Positions 1 through 6,397 of a stretch of DNA of 13,173 nt are shown here, piece after piece (positions within the stretch are counted from its first letter, which is position 1; the number at the start of each line of letters is the position of its first letter). Both the position numbers and the translations under genes were made by a program. The stretch is from NCBI GenBank assembly GCA_041488155.1, contig JBGPOS010000082.1, positions 1-13,173 of the forward strand, given 5' to 3'. Origin of the DNA: JBGPOS01 sp041488155 (GTDB lineage Bacteria > Chloroflexota > Dehalococcoidia > Tepidiformales > Tepidiformaceae). The notes beneath the pieces were generated by a model. It saw only the letters and a program-made list of their open reading frames with translations. It had not been told where the DNA came from and searched no databases.

Positions 1-2
1 CG

Positions 3-62
3 CCGGGCGATGGCAAGCAGCGTGGCCGCAGAGGCGAGGGGGCCGTAAGCTCAGGCCCGTGA
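3..62 (+). other. Possible 3' tail of an upstream gene
   Basis: Two plus-strand frames could be the end of a gene that starts before the window. One runs from base 3 to a TGA at 60-62 and would share a GTGA overlap with the GTG start of the first chrA gene, the same junction seen at 607-610. The other runs from base 1 to a TAA at 46-48. The peptide is too short for any family call, and I cannot tell which frame, if either, is used. Confidence 0.25.
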
Positions 63-610
63 CAGCCGAACCCGCACAGCCGCGCCCTTCGCTGGCGGCG
101 GTGTTCCGGGCGTTCCTCACGGTTGGGTTGACGAGCTTCGGGGGAGGCCGGACGGCCTACTTCCAGGAGGCGATCATCGCGCGGCGCAAGTGGCTCTCCG
201 ATGGTGAGTTCCTCGAGGCTGTCGCTGTCAGCCAGGTGCTGCCGGGGCCGAACATCGGGAACCTCGCGGCATTCCTCGGCCAGCGGCTGCGGGGTTGGCG
301 TGGAGCCGTGATCGCTGTCGCCTGCCTCACCGTCCCTGGCGCACTGGCGATCCTCGGGCTGGCCTGGCTCTACTTCCACGGCATGCCGGCCTCGGTGACC
401 GGCCCCGTGGGTAAGGGCGTCAGCGCCGCTGCGGTCGGATTGGCGGCTGCATCTGTGCTGCGACTGCGCGGGGGCGTCGCTCACATCAGCGGCTACGGCA
501 TCGCCGCGGTCACGTTCGTGCTCTTCGGGCCCCTCGGCTGGCCGATTCTGCTCGTGCTCGCGGTCTGCGTACCGCCATCGTTCGCCCTCGCCTGGAGCCG
601 CCGGCGGTGA
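59..610 (+). CDS. chrA: Short-chain ChrA chromate transporter family protein, first half of a pair
   Basis: This 183-residue membrane protein matches one CHR domain of the chromate ion transporter (CHR/ChrA) family. Visible marks are the FGGG motif (residues 27-30) after a first hydrophobic helix, a WL..GEFLEAVAVSQ stretch (about 45-59) and the PGPN motif (62-65), followed by several hydrophobic segments. Long ChrA proteins have two such domains in one chain of about 400 residues; short-chain ChrA proteins of about 180-200 residues usually occur as adjacent pairs, as here. Family members export chromate in characterised cases, but many have no tested substrate, so the transported ion is unproven. 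The start is GTG at 59 without a strong Shine-Dalgarno sequence; the frame is open to the window edge, so a longer N-terminus is possible. The stop overlaps the partner gene's start. Confidence 0.85.
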   Translation: MTAEPAQPRPSLAAVFRAFLTVGLTSFGGGRTAYFQEAIIARRKWLSDGEFLEAVAVSQVLPGPNIGNLAAFLGQRLRGWRGAVIAVACLTVPGALAILGLAWLYFHGMPASVTGPVGKGVSAAAVGLAAASVLRLRGGVAHISGYGIAAVTFVLFGPLGWPILLVLAVCVPPSFALAWSRRR

Positions 611-1128
611 GCGACCTGCTCGACCTCATCTTCGTGTTTGGCCGCCTCAGCCTCGTGGCCTTCGGGGGCGGGATCGGCATCTTGCCAGAGATGGAGCGAG
701 CGAGCGTCGGCGACCACGCCTGGGTCACGCATCGCGAATTCGTCGACGCCTTCGCGCTTTCGCAGGTGACGCCCGGCCCCGGGATGCTAATGGTCGTGGT
801 CATCGGCTACCGGGCCGCCGGCCCGCTGGGGGCGTTCGTTGCCGCGCTGGCGATGTTCGTCCCGACCTCGACCATCACCTGGTTCGCCGCCGACCGTTGG
901 TCCCGCCTGGGCGAACGGCCGCTGGTTGCATTGATGCGGGGCACGCTCTCGCCGGTGGCGCTCGGGTTGCTGTCGGCGGGTTGCTACACGCTCTTTCGGA
1001 TTGCAATCGGAGGACCGAGCGCCGCCATCATCGCCGCCGGGGCGGTGCTGGCGGTGGCCTGGGCGAAGCTGAGCCCGGCGATCGCAGTGCTCGCCGGAGC
1101 GGCGATCGGGATCGTCTTTCTGCGCTAG
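607..1128 (+). CDS. chrA: Short-chain ChrA chromate transporter family protein, second half of the pair
   Basis: This 173-residue protein is the second CHR-domain subunit. It has FGGG at residues 19-22, an EFVDAFALSQVTPGPG stretch with PGPG at 56-59, and hydrophobic segments through to the C-terminus. It starts at GTG 607 inside a GTGA overlap with the preceding gene, so the two are probably translationally coupled and made in equal amounts. In the CHR family the two halves of such pairs are thought to insert with opposite orientation and act as a heterodimer; that is family knowledge, not something the sequence proves. No regulator or resistance gene is visible beside it. The stop codon lies in the palindrome CGCTAGCG (1123-1130), which has no T-tract and is not a convincing terminator. 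Confidence 0.85.
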   Translation: MSDLLDLIFVFGRLSLVAFGGGIGILPEMERASVGDHAWVTHREFVDAFALSQVTPGPGMLMVVVIGYRAAGPLGAFVAALAMFVPTSTITWFAADRWSRLGERPLVALMRGTLSPVALGLLSAGCYTLFRIAIGGPSAAIIAAGAVLAVAWAKLSPAIAVLAGAAIGIVFLR

Positions 1129-1243
1129 CGGGGAACGGGACGGTAAAGACCGCGTTTCAGCGCAGCACAGTCACGCATGTGGACTATCTCAAGGACGCGG
1201 AACTCCTTATGATTGCCGGGACATCCTTTACCGGAGGTACGCG

Positions 1244-1495
1244 ATGCGACGCCCTGCCCTCATCGCCACACTCCTCCTGCCGCTGCCGTTCGCCGCGCTG
1301 CCGCTGATCAGCCTGGTGCTGTCGGGTGGCGACTCGCACGCAAACGACGAGTACACCCTCGCATCGAACACGCCCGCCCTTGACACCCCGATCAGCGGCC
1401 AGTTCGACACGCCCCTGGCGTCGTCGACGTTCGTCGATCCCGTCCACCTGAGCGGCTGCGGGGGCCTCGGCCTGGGCTTCCCGATCGAAGGCTAG
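1244..1495 (+). CDS. Small secreted protein of unknown function
   Basis: I do not recognise this 83-residue protein. It begins with two arginines and a hydrophobic stretch (about residues 5-27) that looks like a signal peptide, with likely cleavage near SHA-ND (about 32-34). The mature part, about 50 residues, is acidic and rich in Thr, Ser, Pro and Asp, and ends in a short Gly-rich segment (SGCGGLGLGF, about 69-78) with a single cysteine. There is no lipobox, since the cysteine is near the C-terminus. The start is supported by a GGAGG Shine-Dalgarno sequence at 1233-1237, six bases before the ATG. It sits alone between the chrA pair and the dehydrogenase operon. It could be a small exported or surface protein. 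A minus-strand reading frame across the same bases lacks a comparable ribosome binding site. Confidence 0.6.
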   Translation: MRRPALIATLLLPLPFAALPLISLVLSGGDSHANDEYTLASNTPALDTPISGQFDTPLASSTFVDPVHLSGCGGLGLGFPIEG

Positions 1496-1500
1496 CGGCG

Positions 1501-1635
1501 CCCGGTGGTACGATTGAACCGGGAAACTTCCTCGCGCCCGAGATGAGGCCGCCAGCACGTTGGTAGCTCCGTCAGGGTTGTGGGCTGCGAGTTTCCCGAA
1601 CGGTCCTCGCCCGGTCATGGGCCTGTGGAGGAACC
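1501..1635 (+). promoter_or_regulatory. Structured 5' leader of the branched-chain dehydrogenase operon, candidate RNA switch
   Basis: The 143 bases before the E1 alpha gene hold several inverted repeats that cannot all form together. CCCGGT (1501-1506) pairs with ACCGGG (1518-1523) around an 11-base loop. GGGAAACT (1521-1528) pairs with AGTTTCCC (1590-1597). A second CCCGGT at 1610-1615 could also pair with 1518-1523. Finally GGTCCTC (1602-1608) can pair with GAGG-A-ACC (1628-1635), with an inner GCCC/GGGC stem (1609-1612, 1619-1622); this buries the GGAGG Shine-Dalgarno sequence at 1627-1631. The arrangement looks like a translational control element, but it matches no riboswitch class I know, and short stems are common in GC-rich DNA. 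Confidence 0.4.
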
Positions 1636-1638
1636 ACG

Positions 1639-2661
1639 ATGACCCAGACACGCACGCGCCGGCCACGCTCTTCCCAGACCATCCCGGACTACCTGCTCAG
1701 CGAGCGCCAGCTCGAGGACATGTACTACTACATGCTTCTCGCCCGACGGCTCAACGAGCGCATGCTGGCGCTCAACCGACAGGGTCGCGCGCCTTTCGTG
1801 ATAGCTGGAGCCGGGCAGGAGGCGGCGCAGGTCGGGGCGGCAATGGCCCTCAAGAAGGGTGAGGACTATCTCGTCCCGTACTACCGCGACCTGGGAATGA
1901 ACCTGGTCCTGGGCATGACCCCGCGCGAGGCCATGCTCAACCTGTTCGGCAAGCGCGATGACCCAAACAGCTACGGCCGCCAGATGCCGTCGCACTGGGG
2001 CAATCGCGAACGGCGCATCGTCACGCAGTCCAGCGTCGTCGCCACCCAGCTCCTTCACGCCACGGGGATCGCGCTGGCGGCGAAGATGCGGAAAGACCCG
2101 ATCGTCGCGCTCACTTGCTGCGGCGAAGGCAGCACCAGCCGAGGGGACTTCCACGAGGCGCTCAACTTTGCGGCCATTCACCGGCTTCCCGTCATCTTCT
2201 ACGTGGAGAACAACGGCTACGCCATCTCCGAGCGCTCGGAGAAGGAGATGCCCGTCGAGCACGTCGCTGATCGGGCTCGTGCATACAACATGCAGAGCGC
2301 GGTCGTCGATGGTATGGACTGTGTCGCCGTCTACCAGACGGTGCGCCCTGCCGTCGACCAGGCTCGTCGCGGCGGCGGGCCTTTCCTGATCGAGGCGAAG
2401 TGCTACCGCCTCTGGCCGCATTCCAGCGACGACGACGACACCCGTTACCGTCCGAAGGAAGAGCTCGAGGAGTGGACGAAGAAGGACCCCGTGAAGGTGT
2501 TTCGGCAGCGAGTTGAGACCGATGGGATCTTCCCCCGGGAAGACCTCGACGAGATCGAGCAGCGCGTCGAACAAGAGGTCCGCGACGCTGCGCAATGGGC
2601 GGCAATGCAGCCGGATCCGGCGCCGGAAGATGCGCTCGGGTTCGTTTACAAGGAGCTCTGA
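1639..2661 (+). CDS. bkdA1: Branched-chain 2-oxoacid dehydrogenase E1 component, alpha subunit
   Basis: E1 alpha of the thiamine-diphosphate-dependent 2-oxoacid decarboxylase that starts oxidation of branched-chain keto acids and loads the acyl group onto E2. At 340 residues it has normal family length. The ThDP/magnesium motif runs from GEG (162-164) to NN (191-192). RQMPSHWG (114-121), the SSVVATQ segment (131-137) and HSSDDDDTRYR (261-271) follow the Bacillus BfmBAA branched-chain type rather than pyruvate dehydrogenase, and the C-terminal ALGFVYK also fits. The start ATG has GGAGG at 1627-1631, seven bases upstream, within a predicted hairpin. Its TGA stop shares one base with the ATG of E1 beta (TGATG), so the two are translationally coupled. 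A pyruvate or mixed substrate range cannot be excluded. Confidence 0.92.
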   Translation: MTQTRTRRPRSSQTIPDYLLSERQLEDMYYYMLLARRLNERMLALNRQGRAPFVIAGAGQEAAQVGAAMALKKGEDYLVPYYRDLGMNLVLGMTPREAMLNLFGKRDDPNSYGRQMPSHWGNRERRIVTQSSVVATQLLHATGIALAAKMRKDPIVALTCCGEGSTSRGDFHEALNFAAIHRLPVIFYVENNGYAISERSEKEMPVEHVADRARAYNMQSAVVDGMDCVAVYQTVRPAVDQARRGGGPFLIEAKCYRLWPHSSDDDDTRYRPKEELEEWTKKDPVKVFRQRVETDGIFPREDLDEIEQRVEQEVRDAAQWAAMQPDPAPEDALGFVYKEL

Positions 2662-2777
2662 TGGCCGACGTCACCGTCATCGAAGCGATCCGCTCGACCC
2701 TGGATGAGGAAATGGCCGCCGACGACCGCGTCTTCCTGATCGGAGAAGACGTGGAGGCGGGCGGCGTCTTCCGGTGA
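2661..2777 (+). pseudogene. bkdA2: N-terminal fragment of 2-oxoacid dehydrogenase E1 beta, cut off by a frameshift
   Basis: This 38-codon frame carries the expected start of E1 beta: VTVIEAIRSTLDEEM, then FLIGEDVEAGGVFR. In relatives GGVF is followed directly by a basic residue and [V/A]T.GL, but here the frame hits TGA at 2775-2777. The missing continuation begins at once in the minus-one frame at 2774, reading VTEGLSKKY. Restoring one G in the CGGTGA run (2772-2777) would give an uninterrupted protein of about 325 residues, the normal family length. The start ATG overlaps the E1 alpha stop. No canonical minus-one slippery heptamer is visible, so programmed frameshifting looks unlikely. A sequencing or assembly error in a G run, or a real recent mutation, are the main explanations. 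Confidence 0.8.
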
Positions 2778-3637
2778 CGGAGGGACTCTCGAAGAAGTAC
2801 CCCGACCGGGTGATCGACTCGCCGCTGGCGGAGTCGTCGATCATCGGGATAAGCATCGGGGCCGCCCACTACGGCCTGCGTCCCGTCGCGGAGATCCAGT
2901 TCGCGGACTTCATCCACGCGGGATTCGACCAACTCTGCAGCGAGGCATCGCGCTGGTGTTACCGGACGAAGGGCGATTCCTACCTCCCGATGGTGGTGCG
3001 CACGCCCTGGGGCGGCGGTGTCCACGGCGGGCAGCACCACTCCCAGAGCATCGAGGCTTACTACTCGCACCTGCCCGGCCTCAAGGTGATCGCCCCGGCC
3101 TTTCCGGCGGACTACCGATCGCTTCTGAAGGCAGCCATTGCCGACCCGAACCCCGTGCTCTTCCTCGAACACAAGCGGACGTACCGGCTGGTGAAGCAGG
3201 ACATCTCCGGTGATCCCGGCGAGACCTCCATCGGGAAGGCGAGGGTCACTCGCCGCGGCGCCGATCTCACGATCTTCGCCTACGGCCTGATGCTGCACGA
3301 ATCGCTGGCCGCGGCCGAGCAGCTCGCAGCGGAGGGGATCGAGAGCACCGTCGTCGACCTGCTGACACTCCTCCCGCTCGATGTCGAAACGATCCTCGAG
3401 AGCGCCAAAGCGACCGGGAAAGTGCTCATCGTCCACGAAGACACGCTGACTGGCGGGCTTGGCGGCGAAATCGCGGCGCTGATAGCGGAGCACGCCTTCG
3501 AATACCTGGACGCCCCCATTCGGCGCGTAGCGGGCCCGGACATCCCCTCGATGCCCTACCACCACGCCATGGAGAGCTTCTTCATGCCGGACCGCGAGAA
3601 GATCGCCGCCGCCGCGCGCGAACTCGCGGCCTACTAG
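2774..3637 (+). CDS. bkdA2: Branched-chain 2-oxoacid dehydrogenase E1 component, beta subunit (main part, after frameshift)
   Basis: This 287-residue frame holds nearly all of E1 beta, the partner that completes the two ThDP sites of the alpha2beta2 E1 enzyme. The conserved DSPLAES segment includes the glutamate (E20 here) that activates the cofactor in this family. VAEIQFADF (38-46), GGGVHGGQHHSQS (80-92), EHKRTYRLVK (132-141), the DLLTLLPLD stretch (about 195-203) and AGPDIPSMPY (253-262) match the Bacillus BfmBAB branched-chain type. Read alone it starts at GTG 2774, overlapping the upstream fragment's stop as GTGA, so reinitiation could in principle make a separate polypeptide; a GGAGG lies 16 bases upstream, farther than usual. 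It would then lack about 38 N-terminal residues. The TAG stop is merged with the Shine-Dalgarno sequence of E2. Confidence 0.88.
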   Translation: MTEGLSKKYPDRVIDSPLAESSIIGISIGAAHYGLRPVAEIQFADFIHAGFDQLCSEASRWCYRTKGDSYLPMVVRTPWGGGVHGGQHHSQSIEAYYSHLPGLKVIAPAFPADYRSLLKAAIADPNPVLFLEHKRTYRLVKQDISGDPGETSIGKARVTRRGADLTIFAYGLMLHESLAAAEQLAAEGIESTVVDLLTLLPLDVETILESAKATGKVLIVHEDTLTGGLGGEIAALIAEHAFEYLDAPIRRVAGPDIPSMPYHHAMESFFMPDREKIAAAARELAAY

Positions 3638-3645
3638 GAGGGGCG

Positions 3646-4932
3646 ATGGCCACCGTCACAATGCCCCAACTCGGGGAGAGCGTCACCGAAGGCACCATCC
3701 TTCACTGGTTGAAGCAGCCCGGCGAGGTGGTCGCCCTCGACGACCCGCTTTGCGAGATAGAGACGGAGAAGGTGACGGCCGAACTCCCGTCCCCGTTCGA
3801 AGGCACGATGGGCGCCATCCTCGTGCCCGAAGGCGAGACGGTAGAGGTAGGAGCGCCCCTGTGCGAGGTCGCGGAGGGGGCAGCCGTCACAGCGGGCGCT
3901 ACGGGCCCAGCGCCCCGGTCCGCGACCGGGTGGAGCGGCGGACCAATGGCCATCCCGCCCGAAGAAGCTCCGGCTCCGCTCACCTCGAACGGGGCCCTGG
4001 CCGCGGCGCCACGAGCAGTGGCTGTGGCCACTCCGGCAGCAGTGAGCAGACGGCCCGACAGCCGTGAGCGCTTCTATTCGCCCGCCGTCATGCGGCTCGC
4101 CCAGGAGCACAAGGTTGATCTCTCGGCAATCCGCGGTACGGGCGTCGCGGGCCGGGTTACCCGGAAGGATGTCGAAGCGCTCGTGGCGGGGTCGACGACG
4201 GGCGCCGCCACTGGGGCCGCCCTGCCGGCATCGGCCACGCCGTCGCCCGCCCCGTTCGAAGTGGTCACGCTCTCCGCGACGCGCCGCACCATCGCCGAGA
4301 ACCTCAGACGGTCGAACCTCGAAGCGCCCCAGGCCTGGACCATGGTCGAGGCTGACGTGACGGGCCTGGTCCGCCTTCGCGACCGGGAGAAGGAGCATCT
4401 CGCCCGCGTCGAAGGGATCGACCTGACTCTGCTCCCGTACTTCACCGTGGCCGTTTGCGAGAGCCTTCGCGACTTCCCGATGTTGAACGCGCGCTGGGAA
4501 GGAGAGGAACTCCGGCGCTACGGTCGCCTCGATATCGGCATCGCCGTCGCGGCCGAGTACGGGCTCGTGGTCCCTGTCATCCACGACGCGGGCGACCTGA
4601 GCGTGGTAGGTCTCGCCCGCCGCATCACCGAGGTGGTGCAACGGGCCCACGCCCGCAAGCTGCGCATCGCAGACGTCGAAGGCGGGACGTTCACCGTCAA
4701 CAATACGGGGTCGTTCGGATCGATCGCCTCTAAGCCCATTGTCAACCACCCGCAGGTCGCAATCGTCACGATGGAGCGGGTCGTGAAACGGCCGGTGGTC
4801 GTGGAGGGAGACGCGATCGCGGTCCGCTCGATGGTGAACGTTTGCCTGAGCTTCGACCACCGCGCGCTGGACGGCCTCGAAGCCGGGGGCTTCCTCGCGA
4901 GCCTGAAACGCCGCCTCGAAGCGTTCGCCTAG
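3646..4932 (+). CDS. bkdB: Dihydrolipoamide acyltransferase, E2 core of branched-chain 2-oxoacid dehydrogenase
   Basis: E2 moves the acyl group from E1-bound ThDP through a swinging lipoyl arm to coenzyme A and forms the structural core of the complex. The 428 residues show one lipoyl domain (about 3-78) with the lipoylated lysine at K42 in ETEKVTAELPSP. An Ala/Pro/Thr-rich linker follows, then a peripheral subunit-binding domain (about 143-180, with the G.G..GR.T..D pattern), a second linker and the catalytic domain (about 200-428). The active-site SFDHRALDG motif is at 402-410, with His405 and Asp409. AGGAGG at 3636-3641 lies four bases before the ATG and overlaps the E1 beta stop. A single lipoyl domain is usual for branched-chain E2. 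Its TAG stop interleaves with the convergent acyl-CoA dehydrogenase stop. No E3 gene follows. Confidence 0.93.
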   Translation: MATVTMPQLGESVTEGTILHWLKQPGEVVALDDPLCEIETEKVTAELPSPFEGTMGAILVPEGETVEVGAPLCEVAEGAAVTAGATGPAPRSATGWSGGPMAIPPEEAPAPLTSNGALAAAPRAVAVATPAAVSRRPDSRERFYSPAVMRLAQEHKVDLSAIRGTGVAGRVTRKDVEALVAGSTTGAATGAALPASATPSPAPFEVVTLSATRRTIAENLRRSNLEAPQAWTMVEADVTGLVRLRDREKEHLARVEGIDLTLLPYFTVAVCESLRDFPMLNARWEGEELRRYGRLDIGIAVAAEYGLVVPVIHDAGDLSVVGLARRITEVVQRAHARKLRIADVEGGTFTVNNTGSFGSIASKPIVNHPQVAIVTMERVVKRPVVVEGDAIAVRSMVNVCLSFDHRALDGLEAGGFLASLKRRLEAFA

Positions 4933-6116
4933 CCGCGGGGCGGGAGGGCCTCCAGCGCGCGGCCGATGACCATGCGCTGGATCTGGTTCGTTCCTTCGAA
5001 GATCTGGAAGATCTTGGCGTCGCGAACCCACTTCTCCACCGGATGGTCGCGCATGTAGCCCTGACCGCCGAGCACCTGGACGGCATCGACGGTGACCTTC
5101 ATCGCCATATCGCTGGCAAGGCACTTCGCCATCGAGCCCTCGGCCTGGAGGTAGGGTACGTTGGCACCACCCATCCAGGCTGCACGCCAGACCATCAGGC
5201 GAGCGGAATCAACGGCCATCGCCATGTCGGCGAGCATGAAGCTCACGCCCTGGTTCTTGATGATGGACCGCCCGAACTGGACCCGGCTCCTGGCGTAGTC
5301 GAGGGCGTACTCGTAGGCCGCCCGTCCGATCCCCAGCGCGTAGGCGCCAACCACGGGGCGGGTGCGCTCAAGGGTCATCAGTGCCCCGAGCGCTCCGGGC
5401 CCGCTGTCCGTCCCACCACTACCGCCACCTCCGCCAAGCTTGTTCTCGACCGGGATGCGGCAGTCGCTCAAGACGACGTTGGCCGTGTGTGAGGCGCGGA
5501 TGCCCATCTTCTTCCAGACAGTCCCCGAGGCGAGCCCGGGCGTGCCGCGGGGGATGACGAAAGCGCCGAGGCCGCCCCAGCCTTTGCTGCGGTCCTCGGT
5601 GGCGAAGACAACGTGCACATCGGCGATCCCACCGTTTGTGATGAACTGCTTCTCGCCGTTGAGGACGTAGTCGTCGCCGTCACGCACTGCCGTGGTCTGG
5701 ATGTTCGCGACGTCGGAGCCCGCGTCGGGTTCGGTCAGGCACATCGCTCCGAGGTGAACCTCCCTCGCGTCGGAGGCGATTTCGGGCAGCCACCGGGGGC
5801 GCTGCTCGGCTGAACCGGTCGCCGCTATTGCCGCGGCAGCGAGGCCCGACGAATTGATCGCCAGGGCGATCCCGGCGCACCCCCAGGAAAGCTCCTCGGC
5901 GAGAATCGACGGGAGGAGCGATGACCCGGCGCCATCGAGGATCCCGCCCTCTCGCGAAACACCGAAGCCCACCCCGGCCGCCTTCTTGATCAGGTCGTAC
6001 GGGGTCTCTTCGTGCTCGTCGAAGTAGGCAGCGACCGGACGGATCTCCTTCTTGGCGAAATCGTGCGCCGCCTGCTGGACCATCTTCTCTTCTTCGGAGA
6101 GCTCGAAAGAGACCAT
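4929..6116 (-). CDS. Acyl-CoA dehydrogenase, short or branched-chain type, with a Gly-rich insertion
   Basis: An FAD enzyme that forms the alpha-beta double bond of acyl-CoA and passes electrons to electron-transfer flavoprotein. The 395 residues contain LTEPDAGSD (128-136), NGEKQFITNG (153-162), LERTRPVVGAYALG (249-262), RVQFGR (278-283) and EGTNQIQR (374-381); Glu374 is where short- and medium-chain enzymes keep the catalytic base. Isovaleryl-CoA dehydrogenases use a different glutamate, so an isobutyryl, 2-methylbutyryl or butyryl substrate is more likely. Residues 228-240 form an unusual Gly/Ser stretch between the ENKLG and ALMTLERTR elements. I chose ATG 6116 because MVSFELSEEE is a typical family N-terminus and GAGG lies at complement 6123-6126; the frame extends upstream to 6305 without family resemblance. 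It converges on the bkd operon, overlapping E2 by four bases. Confidence 0.9.
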   Translation of the reverse strand: MVSFELSEEEKMVQQAAHDFAKKEIRPVAAYFDEHEETPYDLIKKAAGVGFGVSREGGILDGAGSSLLPSILAEELSWGCAGIALAINSSGLAAAAIAATGSAEQRPRWLPEIASDAREVHLGAMCLTEPDAGSDVANIQTTAVRDGDDYVLNGEKQFITNGGIADVHVVFATEDRSKGWGGLGAFVIPRGTPGLASGTVWKKMGIRASHTANVVLSDCRIPVENKLGGGGGSGGTDSGPGALGALMTLERTRPVVGAYALGIGRAAYEYALDYARSRVQFGRSIIKNQGVSFMLADMAMAVDSARLMVWRAAWMGGANVPYLQAEGSMAKCLASDMAMKVTVDAVQVLGGQGYMRDHPVEKWVRDAKIFQIFEGTNQIQRMVIGRALEALPPRG

Positions 6117-6144
6117 CACCAACCTCAGCCCGCGTTGTGTAAGC

Positions 6145-6163
6145 ATCCTACCAGCCGGCCGGC
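6145..6163 (-). promoter_or_regulatory. Weak promoter candidate for the acyl-CoA dehydrogenase, with an adjoining palindrome
   Basis: On the minus strand TAGGAT (complement of 6145-6150) could be a -10 element about 30 bases before the dehydrogenase ATG. A perfect 10-base palindrome GCCGGCCGGC (6154-6163) sits directly upstream, where a repressor could bind. No good -35 hexamer is present at 16-18 bases, so this is tentative. Confidence 0.25.
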
Positions 6164-6203
6164 AGGGGAGACCCGGGCCGGCCTCACTTCGCTGGCGCGA
6201 AAG

Positions 6204-6260
6204 GCCTCGCCGAGAGAACATAAGTGGCTGGCCGGACGGGTGAAGCGTCCGCCGCGAGGC
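6204..6260. other. Nested inverted repeats in the intergenic region, possible structured RNA
   Basis: GCCTCGC (6204-6210) and GCGAGGC (6254-6260) are perfect complements enclosing an inner hairpin CGGACG/CGTCCG (6233-6238, 6246-6251) with a 7-base loop. It could fold on either strand: as part of a long dehydrogenase leader on the minus strand, or as a small RNA. No T-tract follows, so it is not a standard intrinsic terminator. The rest of the 320-base gap (6117-6436) holds the promoter candidates listed separately and no convincing gene. Confidence 0.25.
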
Positions 6261-6360
6261 AACGAGTTCAGTCGTCGATGCCGAGAGAGAGAAGCCGCCC
6301 AGCATTACAATCCGTTGTGGTGTTTCGGCGCATTCTTCACAAAGAAACGCCCACTCCGTG

Positions 6361-6397
6361 TGGACACCGCCGATCGGCGCTGACTATGATAGCGCCG
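6361..6397 (+). promoter_or_regulatory. Promoter candidate for the Xer recombinase with overlapping operator-like palindromes
   Basis: TGGACA (6361-6366) and TATGAT (6385-6390) fit a sigma-70-type -35/-10 pair with an 18-base spacer. The spacer contains the perfect 12-base palindrome CGCCGATCGGCG (6368-6379). A second inverted repeat, CGGCGCT (6375-6381) and AGCGCCG (6391-6397), has the -10 box in its 9-base centre. Palindromes at these positions are typical repressor operators. The likely transcript starts about 40 bases before the GTG start of the recombinase. Confidence 0.45.

Noticed and set aside
1123..1130. CGCTAGCG palindrome at the end of the second chrA gene as a terminator
   Set aside because: The stem is too short, there is no loop, and no T-tract follows.
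1208..1213. TATGAT as a -10 box for the small secreted protein
   Set aside because: There is no acceptable -35 hexamer at 16-19 bases. The nearest TGGACT (1180-1185) is 22 bases away.
1504..1512. GGTGGTAC resembling the T-box core of tRNA-sensing leaders
   Set aside because: The core UGGNACC is not complete (ends ACG). No stem I with a specifier loop fits in the space, because the small secreted gene ends at 1495, and no matching terminator or antiterminator pair was found.
2766..2780. Programmed minus-one frameshifting at the E1 beta break
   Set aside because: No X-XXY-YYZ slippery heptamer occurs before the TGA and no clear stimulatory structure was seen. Single-base loss is simpler.
1615..5124. 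Long open frames on the minus strand opposite the dehydrogenase operon (for example 1615-2595, 2192-3565, 3634-5124)
   Set aside because: They are GC-rich shadows of clearly recognised plus-strand proteins. Their translations are Arg/Gly/Ala-rich and match no family.
6012..6383. Plus-strand open frame spanning the acyl-CoA dehydrogenase start and the intergenic region
   Set aside because: It mostly overlaps the dehydrogenase N-terminus antisense. There is no ribosome binding site or recognisable domain, and it runs into the xer promoter.
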